A DNA stretch of 46,188 nt from DATKZH01 sp964475955 (GTDB lineage: Bacteria > Planctomycetota > Planctomycetia > Pirellulales > Thermoguttaceae). The stretch's first letter is position 1; the number at the start of each line of letters is the position of its first letter. This document shows positions 39,639 to 46,188 of the stretch, one piece after another. Position numbers and translations under genes: made by a program. The stretch lies in assembly GCA_964475955.1 (NCBI GenBank), contig CAYYZY010000046.1, positions 1-46,188 on the forward strand, in the 5' to 3' direction. The notes beneath the pieces were generated by a model. It saw only the letters and a list, made by a program, of their open reading frames with translations. It did not search any database and had not been told where the DNA came from.

Positions 39639-41252
39639 CTACTCGCCGGCCGACACGACCAGAATCCCCCACGGCTCGAGCGGCGGGATCTCGACGACCG
39701 TCATCGGGCCCTCCACGCGGGCAGCGAGGTCGACGGTTCGCGCAAGCCCCGAATAGTCGCCGCGCTGCTCCGCCGCGTTGTGGGCGGAGCGGTCGTAGCC
39801 GGGCGGGACGAGGAGTCGCACCGCCGGCTTGTCGTCGCCGAAGAAGAGGGCGTTCTCGAGCGCGATGGAAAGCGGCTGCGGCTCGCCCCACTCGACCAGG
39901 TGAACGGCGACCGGCGCGCCCGGCTCGCCGGGCCGCGCCCGGACGAACGCCCTCACCTGCCCGCTGCCGCCGCGGATCGACAGCGGCGCCGCCTGCGCCC
40001 AGCGGTCGTCTGCAAGGCCCGGGCCGATCGCTGCGGCGTCTTCGTAGCCGTCCAGCAAGTCGCGCGATGCGCGAATGAAGCCGTAGAGGTCGGCGTACTC
40101 GTCGGGCGTGCCGAAGTAGCGGGGGGCGTCGCGCGGCATGTACGTGTCCCACGGGACCATGCACAGCCCGCCGCACGCGTACGCCGTGGCGATCGTTCGG
40201 CGCGTGCGAAGCTGCCAAGCTTCCGCGTCGCCGGTGTCGCCCTTCTTGGGCATGGTGACCACCTGGAGCCGCTCGTGCGCGGCCGCTTCGCGCATCATCC
40301 GGTAGAGCACCTCGGGCCGCGCCCGGCCGTAGGAGAGCTCGCCGAAGGCCCAATCGAACTGGCGCTGGATCTCGCCCCAGCGGTGGGCCCCGTTGTTGCA
40401 CGACACGGGCACGCGGCGCCCGGCGTAGGCGTCTAGGGCCTTGCGCGTGCGCCGATGGAAGGCGACGGTCGCCTCGGTCTGGAAGGCGACGAACAGGCGC
40501 TTCAGTTCCCCGCCGTCCCAGCGCCCAAAGGCGTCGCCCACCGGCGCGCCTGCCCGCCGGAGGTGCTCCCGGTAGTCGAAGGTCGCCGGGTCGGCGATTC
40601 CCAGTTCTTCGCGCTTTTGGGCGGTAGTGTTCTCGGCCAGGTACCGGCGGAAACCCTTCAGGCAATGAGGGCAGAAGCACCCACCCCACCGCGTGGCGTT
40701 GAGGTTGGCCCCGGGCTCGTCGCGCTGCATGACCTCGGCGCCGGCGTCGACGTATCGCTTCAGGTACTCCAGGTAGCCGCGCTCCAGCTCCGGGTTGTTG
40801 ATGCACCCCCAGAGCGTCCGGTTCCAGGTCCGCTTCCAGGGGGCGATGATCGGCTCGCCGTCGAGGTTCAGGATCACGACCTCCTCGAACCAGCCCGGCT
40901 CCTTCTCCTGGGGCACGTACGACGGCGCGGAGGCCGCCCCGCCGAACACGCGCCCGGCGCGCTGCACCCGCGCGATGTGCTCCGGATTGTCGACGTAGGC
41001 CCACTCCAGCCGCGAGACGTGGAAGTCGCGGATCGCCGCCATCGTGTCGCGCGAATCCCGGGCATTCGCGGGATGCCATCGCAGCGTGCGCAGGATCACG
41101 TCGCTCGCGGTCGGCGCCCCCGGCGGGCGCTGGTGGGGCCGGGCGACTTCCGATATCCGCGGCAACGATTCCGCGCCATGCCCGCCTTTCGCTCCGACGA
41201 CGAGCGACGCCCCGACGAAGACCGCGCAGCAGAGCCGAATGCGTACCGACAT
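39639..41252 (-). CDS. Exported TIM-barrel protein, glycoside-hydrolase-like
   Basis: 537 residues from the ATG at 41252; GAGGAG lies eight bases upstream, so this start is better than the GTG at 41261. Signal peptide MSVRIRLCCAVFVGASLVVG. The core begins SDVILRTLRWHPANARDSRD and FHVSRLEWAYVDNPEHIARV, then DAGAEVMQRDEPGANLNA, GGCFCPHCLKGFRRYLAENT, RRVPVSCNNGAHRWGEIQRQ, FDWAFGELSYGRARPEVLYR and TAYACGGLCMVPWDTYMP. The layout resembles the beta-galactosidase GH42-like and related planctomycete barrel proteins, with CPHC-F reminiscent of clan members that recruit zinc. The acid/base and nucleophile are not assigned. It ends 67 bp from the end of the convergent J-like fusion gene. Confidence 0.6.
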   Translation of the reverse strand: MSVRIRLCCAVFVGASLVVGAKGGHGAESLPRISEVARPHQRPPGAPTASDVILRTLRWHPANARDSRDTMAAIRDFHVSRLEWAYVDNPEHIARVQRAGRVFGGAASAPSYVPQEKEPGWFEEVVILNLDGEPIIAPWKRTWNRTLWGCINNPELERGYLEYLKRYVDAGAEVMQRDEPGANLNATRWGGCFCPHCLKGFRRYLAENTTAQKREELGIADPATFDYREHLRRAGAPVGDAFGRWDGGELKRLFVAFQTEATVAFHRRTRKALDAYAGRRVPVSCNNGAHRWGEIQRQFDWAFGELSYGRARPEVLYRMMREAAAHERLQVVTMPKKGDTGDAEAWQLRTRRTIATAYACGGLCMVPWDTYMPRDAPRYFGTPDEYADLYGFIRASRDLLDGYEDAAAIGPGLADDRWAQAAPLSIRGGSGQVRAFVRARPGEPGAPVAVHLVEWGEPQPLSIALENALFFGDDKPAVRLLVPPGYDRSAHNAAEQRGDYSGLARTVDLAARVEGPMTVVEIPPLEPWGILVVSAGE

Positions 41253-41725
41253 GACCAGCACTCCTCGCTAAAGCCCCTGGCGCGGGTGGACACACGGCTC
41301 CATCCTGAACCATGCGCCGCCGCACCGCAAGGGGCCAGCCGCGCGGGGCCGTGTTCTCAAGACGCGAGCCCGTCTCGCGCCGGGGAGGCGTGGAGAGGGT
41401 CTCTTGGCGCTTGCGATAGGGGATTCGTCTTTCGGACAGAAGGCCCGCGTTGGCCCGGCGATCGCGGCCCGGCGCGGTTGACGGCGATACGCCATCGGCG
41501 GCCCCTTGTGTTAGGACTCCTAACAAAACGCCCCCCCGGGCACGTGCCCCATGCTTCGCCGGTTGCTCAGATTAACAGCGCCGCAAAAAACTCACCCCAC
41601 CTGAGAACGATTTCGCACAATTTCGCCGGCGCGCCTGCCAGGATTGGGGTGCGAGCGGCGGAGTAGTAGTAGACAAAGAGAGTGATGCCTGACCTTATGT
41701 TACCATTTTGTTAGAGGACGGTGCG
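41253..41725. other. Divergent intergenic region before the PEP-CTERM gene, 473 bp
   Basis: Contains two perfect palindromes: GTTAGGACTCCTAAC (41510-41524) and GGGCACGTGCCC (41538-41549), 14 bp apart. No gene is supported. Base composition falls from GC-rich to mixed towards the right, matching the gene that follows. Confidence 0.6.
41510..41549. promoter_or_regulatory. Pair of perfect palindromes, candidate operators
   Basis: GTTAGGA, C, TCCTAAC and, 13 bases later, GGGCACGTGCCC. Position (about 180-215 bp before the PEP-CTERM start) and symmetry suit binding of dimeric regulators, but no regulator is known. The first could also form a small hairpin in RNA. Confidence 0.35.
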
Positions 41726-42502
41726 ATGCGAAAAGGGCTCATGGGACTCCTGGCCGGCGCGGCGCTACTCGCCATGACGGCCCCGGCGGATGCGGCGATC
41801 GTGATCGACGCGACTCTGAGAGGGTGGTGCTCCCGCAACGAAGGGTTTGACCCTGCGATATATGCCATAGAGACGTCCGGACCATCCACCAGCTATTGGA
41901 CGGGCAGGTATGCGAATACTGTGAGACGTAGTTTCTTCGTCTTCCCGTTGACTCATGCAGATCTGGGCGGGAACGTAATCACCGGCGCTACCTTGAGTGT
42001 ATTCCCGGATGAAAACTTCTACCACGGCGATCAAGATACAGAAACCCTAGGTTTTTTTGATGTATCGCCCAGCAGTCTCACCGGCTTGATCGATGGGTTG
42101 GTTACTCAAGATTTCCTAGCTGCGCTGTTCGATGACTTGGGAAATCACTCGGGGACCGGAACGGAGTACACGACTGTCTATGTGGACAAGCCCGATCAGG
42201 CCGATTTGGACGATTCGTCTTGGACCCCGCCGCCCATCTCCATTGACATGACTGAAGCATTAGGCGACCTCCAAGCTGCCATCGGGGAGAGTTTCGCTGT
42301 AGGCGCCGCCTTGGTGTCGTTGAGCGATTCTGGCACCGATCACCTCTTCATTGACTCACTAAGCGACCCGAAGACCAAGTTCATGCTGGAGATTACAACA
42401 GGCCCACCTGGTGTTATCCCCGAACCCTCCACCCTCGCCATCTGGTCTCTACTCGGCGCGATCGGACTGACCGTCGGCTGGTGGCGCCGGCGCCGGGCGT
42501 AG
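41726..42502 (+). CDS. PEP-CTERM sorting-signal protein, low GC
   Basis: 258 residues from the ATG at 41726 (MRKGLMGLLAGAALLAMTAP); signal peptide to ADAA at about residue 23. The C-terminus is textbook PEP-CTERM: VIPEPSTLAIWSLLGAIGLT then VGWWRRRRA, that is the PEP tripeptide, one membrane helix and an Arg cluster, recognised by an exosortase. The mature part is a beta-rich stretch with SFFVFPLTHADLGGNVITGA, like the DNRLRE/TGF-propeptide-like beta-sandwiches often found in PEP-CTERM proteins. Two sampled 60-base lines are 50-52 percent GC against about 70 percent in neighbours, and codon use is visibly different, which suggests recent acquisition. Function unknown; probably surface-displayed. 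Confidence 0.8.
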   Translation: MRKGLMGLLAGAALLAMTAPADAAIVIDATLRGWCSRNEGFDPAIYAIETSGPSTSYWTGRYANTVRRSFFVFPLTHADLGGNVITGATLSVFPDENFYHGDQDTETLGFFDVSPSSLTGLIDGLVTQDFLAALFDDLGNHSGTGTEYTTVYVDKPDQADLDDSSWTPPPISIDMTEALGDLQAAIGESFAVGAALVSLSDSGTDHLFIDSLSDPKTKFMLEITTGPPGVIPEPSTLAIWSLLGAIGLTVGWWRRRRA

Positions 42503-42689
42503 GGGAGCGTCGGTCCGCATCCGCCCCCCGGAAACGGGCGACGCCCTGACGCCATCGCCGCTCTCTTCACTCGCTGCGTATTCCTCGCGGTCCCAAGCGG
42601 TGGCTTGGGACCGCTTCTCGTTGGGCGTCGCGCCGCGCGAGCCGGCTGACGCGTGAGCTCCCGCGCCGGAGGGCCGCTCGGCGGGAGAC

Positions 42690-42718
42690 TTCTGGCCGGC
42701 GTCCGGATCGGCTATACT
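42690..42718 (+). promoter_or_regulatory. Possible queC promoter
   Basis: TATACT at 42713-42718 with TTCTGG 17 bp upstream (weak -35). It lies 65-95 bp before the likely queC starts. Confidence 0.35.
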
Positions 42719-42782
42719 GGGCGTACTGGCCGCCTGTCGCTTCGGATTGGAGACCGTCGAACCGTGGCGCCCGACGTTCATC

Positions 42783-43505
42783 ATGCCAACTGAAACCCCC
42801 GCGCGCCCGCCGATGACCAAGCCGGCCGTCATCCTGCTTTCCGGGGGGCTCGACTCGGCGACCGCCGCGGCGGTGGCCCGGGCGGAGGGGTTCGCGCTCT
42901 ATGGGCTGACCGTCGACTACGGCCAGCGGCACCGTCACGAGTTGGAGGCCGCCCGGCGCGTGGCCGAGGCGCTGCGGGTCGAGCGGCACGCGGTCCTCTC
43001 GGTCGATCTCGCGCAGTTCGGCGCGAGCGCCTTGACCTCGTCGCTTGAGGTTCCCAAGGACCGGCGCCCCGACGAGATGGAAGCGGGGATCCCGATTACC
43101 TACGTGCCGGCGCGGAACACGGTGCTGTTGGCCCTCGCCCTGGCCTACGCCGAGACGCTGGGCGCGGCCGACCTGTTCCTCGGCGTCAACGCGGTCGACT
43201 ACAGCGGCTATCCCGACTGCCGGCCCGAGTTCGTCGAGGCGTTCCAGGACCTGGCCAACCTGGCGACCAAGGCGGCCGTCGAAGGGCGCCTGCGGTTCGC
43301 CGTCCACGCACCGCTCCTGGAGTCGACCAAGGCCCAAATCATCCGCCGCGGCACGGAGTTGGGCGTCGACTACGGGCTGACCCACTCCTGCTACGACCCG
43401 GCCGACGACGGCCGAAGCTGCGGCCGCTGCGACGCCTGCCGCCTCCGGCTGCGCGGCTTCGCCGAAGCCGGCCTGACCGACCCGCTCCCGTACCACATCC
43501 CGTAG
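42783..43505 (+). CDS. queC: 7-cyano-7-deazaguanine synthase
   Basis: Converts 7-carboxy-7-deazaguanine to preQ0 with ATP and ammonia in queuosine synthesis. 240 residues from the ATG at 42783 (MPTETPARPPM); 42813 (MTKPAVILL) is equally possible since neither has a good ribosome-binding site. The PP-loop VILLSGGLDSATAAAVARAE, VDYGQRHRHELEAA, ITYVPARNTVLLALALAYAE, FLGVNAVDYSGYPDCRPEF and ESTKAQIIRRGTELGVDYG are diagnostic, and the zinc site Cys motif SCYDP with SCGRCDACRLR is complete. No other queuosine genes are nearby. The TAG stop codon lies inside a family D repeat. Confidence 0.95.
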   Translation: MPTETPARPPMTKPAVILLSGGLDSATAAAVARAEGFALYGLTVDYGQRHRHELEAARRVAEALRVERHAVLSVDLAQFGASALTSSLEVPKDRRPDEMEAGIPITYVPARNTVLLALALAYAETLGAADLFLGVNAVDYSGYPDCRPEFVEAFQDLANLATKAAVEGRLRFAVHAPLLESTKAQIIRRGTELGVDYGLTHSCYDPADDGRSCGRCDACRLRLRGFAEAGLTDPLPYHIP

Positions 43506-43526
43506 GGTGGGTGCTCGCACCCACGC
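43502..43526. repeat. Family D single-arm hairpin overlapping the queC stop codon
   Basis: GTAGGGTGGGTGCTCGCACC continues with CACGC; GTGGGTGC pairs with GCACCCAC around TC. The TAG of queC (43503-43505) is the first part of the repeat. It may help to terminate the transcript. Confidence 0.65.
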
Positions 43527-43638
43527 GCCCATGCGTGCTTGAAACAAAAGTGCCCAGCCATTTACACCGACCAGCTCCGGCGATGCCCGTCGCCTTCCCA
43601 CACGGCAACTTCGTTTCCCCGCTACCTGGAGGACTTCG

Positions 43639-45690
43639 ATGACGCGAGCCACCACGCCGCCGACCCTGGCTGCAATCGCCGCCGCCTTGGGCTTTGCGCT
43701 TTTCGCACGGCCGCTTGCGGGGCTCGAGTTCCCCGGCCCGAAGCCCGGCGAAGCGGCGGCGCGCCTCGACGGCGACCGGCTCTCCATGCACAACGCCGTC
43801 ATCGCCGCCGCGTGGCGCCTGGGGCCCAAGGGGCCGGGGCTGGCCGAAGCGGTGGACCGGATCGCGGGGCGCGCGATCCGCGTCGGCGAGGAGGACGAGG
43901 GCTTCGTGGTCGCGCTGGCCGGCGGCCGGTCGCTGGCCGCCTCGCAGTTCCGCCGCACCGGCGAGCCGCAGCTTGAGCGCATCGAGCCCGACGCCGAGGC
44001 GGTCCGCGCGCGGGAGCGGTTCGCCGGCTGGCGGGCGAGCGTGCCCATGGTTTCCACCGACGGCCGGCTCCGGGCCGTGTGGCGGGCCGTTTTGCGCGAC
44101 GGGTCGAACTACGTCCGGCAGGAGTTGGCCGTAACGGCCGCGGCCGAGGAGGTCCCCATCGAGCACGTCACGCTGCTGACCGCCCGGCTGCCCGAGGCGG
44201 AGATGGTCGGCCAGGTCGACGGTTCGCCGATCGTGGCGGGCGATTTCTTCCTGGGGTGCGAGCACCCGATGGCCGCCAACCGGGTGGAGGAGGGGCGCGT
44301 CACGTGCCGGGTGCCGCGGTATCGGCCGCTTCGCCGCGGCGAGACGTTCACCGTCGGCGCAGTCGTGGGCGTGGCCGCCCCGGGCCAGCTTCGCCGCAGC
44401 TTCCTCTACTACGTGGAGCGCGAACGCGTGCGTCCGTACGGGCCGTTCGTCTACTACATCTCGTGGTTCGACATCGCGGCGCCCGACCGCAAGATGAACG
44501 AATCGCTCTGCCTCAGCCGGATCGAGGCTTTTGGGCGGGAGTTGGTCGAGAAGCGGGGCGTCCGGCTCGACGCCTTCGTGTTCGACGACGGCTGGGACGA
44601 CAACGCCACGCTCTGGCGATTCCACGACGGCTTCCCCCACGGCTTCGAGCCCCTCGAAGCGGCCGCCGCCGAGTACGGCGCCGTGCTGGGCACCTGGATC
44701 TCGCCCTGGGGCGGTTACAGCAAGGCGAAGGCCGAGCGGCTCAAATACGGCAAGACGCAGGGCTTCGAGACCAACCGCCACGGCTTCTCGCTGGCCGGGC
44801 CCAAGTACTACGAGCGGTTCCGCGAAGTGTGCGCCGAACACCTGCGGGAGTACGGCGTGGGGTACCTGAAGTTCGACGGCGTCGGGGCGGGCGACGTTTC
44901 CACGGGCGCCGGGGCCGAGTACGGGCCCGACGTCGAATCGCTCTTGGCCCTGATCGACGACCTGCGCCGCATTCGCCCCGGGCTGTTCGTCAACACGACC
45001 GTGGGCACGTGGCCTTCGCCCTACTGGCTCTGGCACAGCGACTCGATCTGGCGGAGCGGGCGCGACGTCGGCCATCGCGGCCCCGGCTCCACCCGGCAGC
45101 AGTGGCTGACCTACCGCGACGCGGTCGGCCACCAGCTCCACACGCGGCGCGGCCCCCTCTACCCGTTGAACTCGCTCAAGTTCCAGAGCGTGATGGTGGC
45201 CCCCCTTAGCCTGGCGGGCAAGCTGAACAACGACCCGAAGGACGTGATCGACGACGTGCGCATGGCGGCCGCCTCGGGCACGCAGATGCAGGAGTTCTTC
45301 GTCACGCCGAGCCTGATGACGCCGGAAACGTGGGACGCCGCGGCCGAAGCGATCGCCTGGGCCCGGGCCCACGCCGACGTGCTGGTCGACACGCACGGGA
45401 TCGGCGGCGACCCGGGCGAGGGCGAGGTGTACGGATACGCCGCGTGGTCGCGGCGCAAAGGGATCGTCGTGCTACGGAACCCGGGCGAAGCGCGCGCCCG
45501 ATTCGAGGCCGACCTGGCGACGCTCTTCGAGCTGCCCGACGGAGCCCCGCGGCGATACCGCCTGGCGAGCCCCTGGAACGAGCCGGCCGATCGCCGCGCG
45601 CCGCTGACCCTCGACGCGGCCCAGCGCCACACGTTCGCGCTGGCCCCGTTCGAGTTGCTCGTTCTCGAGGCCGCGCCGGTACGGGAGTAG
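43639..45690 (+). CDS. GH36/GH27-like alpha-galactosidase-type glycosidase, exported
   Basis: 683 residues from MTRATTPPTLAAIAAALGFA with GGAGGA six bases upstream and a signal peptide to about residue 28. A beta-rich N-terminal domain (to about 260) precedes a TIM barrel: PFVYYISWFDIAAPD, DAFVFDDGWDDNATLWRFHD, AVLGTWISPWGGYSKAKAER, EYGVGYLKFDGVGAGD and GLFVNTTVGTWPSPYWLW, then a C-terminal beta-domain. Lys411-Phe-Asp413 corresponds to the KxD motif that holds the nucleophile in clan GH-D. The acid/base residue, usually an Asp in a later strand, is probably in WLWHSDSIWRSG. Substrate could be an alpha-galactoside or a related sugar; the subfamily is not clear. Convergent with the secretin-like gene, 9 bp apart. 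Confidence 0.7.
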   Translation: MTRATTPPTLAAIAAALGFALFARPLAGLEFPGPKPGEAAARLDGDRLSMHNAVIAAAWRLGPKGPGLAEAVDRIAGRAIRVGEEDEGFVVALAGGRSLAASQFRRTGEPQLERIEPDAEAVRARERFAGWRASVPMVSTDGRLRAVWRAVLRDGSNYVRQELAVTAAAEEVPIEHVTLLTARLPEAEMVGQVDGSPIVAGDFFLGCEHPMAANRVEEGRVTCRVPRYRPLRRGETFTVGAVVGVAAPGQLRRSFLYYVERERVRPYGPFVYYISWFDIAAPDRKMNESLCLSRIEAFGRELVEKRGVRLDAFVFDDGWDDNATLWRFHDGFPHGFEPLEAAAAEYGAVLGTWISPWGGYSKAKAERLKYGKTQGFETNRHGFSLAGPKYYERFREVCAEHLREYGVGYLKFDGVGAGDVSTGAGAEYGPDVESLLALIDDLRRIRPGLFVNTTVGTWPSPYWLWHSDSIWRSGRDVGHRGPGSTRQQWLTYRDAVGHQLHTRRGPLYPLNSLKFQSVMVAPLSLAGKLNNDPKDVIDDVRMAAASGTQMQEFFVTPSLMTPETWDAAAEAIAWARAHADVLVDTHGIGGDPGEGEVYGYAAWSRRKGIVVLRNPGEARARFEADLATLFELPDGAPRRYRLASPWNEPADRRAPLTLDAAQRHTFALAPFELLVLEAAPVRE

Positions 45691-45699
45691 CGGCTCCGG

Positions 45700-46188
45700 C
45701 TACCTGCCCCGCCGGGACGACGAGCCCCGGTTGAGGATTCGTTCCAGCGCCTGGTGCACGCGGCCGGCGTTGGCCTTTTCGAGCGGGATGATCTTCACGC
45801 GGCGCGCCGGGTTCTTGCCCGCGTCTTCGTCGAGCTTCTTGGCCAGTTCCAGGATCTCGTCCAACAGCGGCGAGGTGGCCATCACCACGAGCGAGTTGGT
45901 CCCCTCATCGACGGCCACCTGGGGCCGGGAGAGCGCCGAGGTGGTACTCCGCCCGTTGCGGCCGCGGCTGGTGGTCGGGCTGAGTTGCGCCTTGAAGACG
46001 TCCCGGATCACCTCGGCGATCTGCTCGGCGTCGACGTTCTTGATGGGAACCAGTTGCGGCTTCTGCCCGGCAAACGCGGTGGGCACCTTGTCGGAATCGA
46101 GGATCTGAAGCAGGCCCTCGGCCGTTTCGCGGTCGATCCGGCTCCCCTGGACGAGGATCGTGTTCATCCGCTCGTCGGCCACGATCGA
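45700..46188 (-). CDS. Secretin N-domain (NolW/N1-type) repeat protein, C-terminal part (truncated by window edge)
   Basis: 162 readable residues; the frame is open to the window edge (SIVADERMNTILVQGSRIDR at the start), so the N-terminal part is outside. It shows NolW-like repeats of secretins such as GspD: MNTILVQGSRIDRETAEGLL, then VPIKNVDAEQIAEVIRDVFK, VAVDEGTNSLVVMATSPLLD, EILELAKKLDED and VKIIPLEKANAGRVHQALER. It stops at GSSSRRGR with no C-terminal beta-barrel gate, so it is not a full secretin. Planctomycetes encode many such large repeat proteins of unknown role; it could belong to a type II/IV-like apparatus or stand alone. Confidence 0.75.
   Translation of the reverse strand, partial: SIVADERMNTILVQGSRIDRETAEGLLQILDSDKVPTAFAGQKPQLVPIKNVDAEQIAEVIRDVFKAQLSPTTSRGRNGRSTTSALSRPQVAVDEGTNSLVVMATSPLLDEILELAKKLDEDAGKNPARRVKIIPLEKANAGRVHQALERILNRGSSSRRGR

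Noticed and set aside
1..46188. CRISPR arrays, tRNA or rRNA genes, integrases or prophage genes
   Set aside because: No regularly spaced repeats, no tRNA-like T-loop motifs and no phage or transposase proteins were noticed. A tRNAscan/Infernal run would be needed to be sure.

Overview
The window (46,188 bp, high GC) looks like a chromosomal segment of a planctomycete, probably Pirellulales-like. The reasons are: Tat-exported Gfo/Idh/MocA oxidoreductases, a ThuA-domain protein, an iduronate-type sulfatase, a methyltransferase/PQQ-propeller protein, a PEP-CTERM protein and a J-like N-terminal module that I associate with Planctomycetota. There is also a B12-dependent ribonucleotide reductase. 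No rRNA, tRNA, CRISPR array, prophage or insertion sequence was recognised. Taxonomy is inferred from gene content, not from a marker tree.

Layout. 1-1445 (minus): RND efflux pair, adaptor plus truncated permease. 1678-22370: a block of mostly exported carbohydrate-related genes: ThuA, Gfo/Idh/MocA, sialidase-like BNR protein, unknown Tat protein, heparinase II/III-like protein, right-handed beta-helix, aldo/keto reductase, broken methyltransferase/PQQ gene, DUF362, sulfatase, SGNH-like protein and a second Gfo/Idh/MocA. 22648-28787: ParA, then divergent nrdJ with tandem NrdR boxes and a strong terminator, then an S41 protease. 28883-30670 (minus): infC-rpmI-rplT. 31306-36289 (minus): amt-glnB-glnD, a nitrogen-sensing unit with a good sigma-54 promoter match before amt. 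36692-39571: PduO-type cobalamin adenosyltransferase (minus), then URO-D-like protein and a J-like/Hsp70-substrate-domain fusion (plus). 39639-46188: a glycosidase-like protein, a low-GC PEP-CTERM protein, queC, a GH36-like protein and a truncated secretin-like protein.

Genes that work together: the adenosyltransferase makes the adenosylcobalamin that NrdJ needs; GlnD uridylylates GlnB, which gates Amt; the exported hydrolases and oxidoreductases suggest breakdown of complex, possibly sulfated, glycans.

The two most unusual things are (i) a protein at 38537-39571 that joins a J-like module to an Hsp70 substrate-binding beta-domain without any ATPase domain, and (ii) four gene remnants or out-of-frame joints between 1.7 and 17.8 kb (ThuA/Gfo, PQQ, sulfatase/SDR), which point to repeated internal deletion or to misassembly. 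At least four families of dispersed palindromic repeats sit between genes, one of them a two-hairpin element with compensating stem changes.
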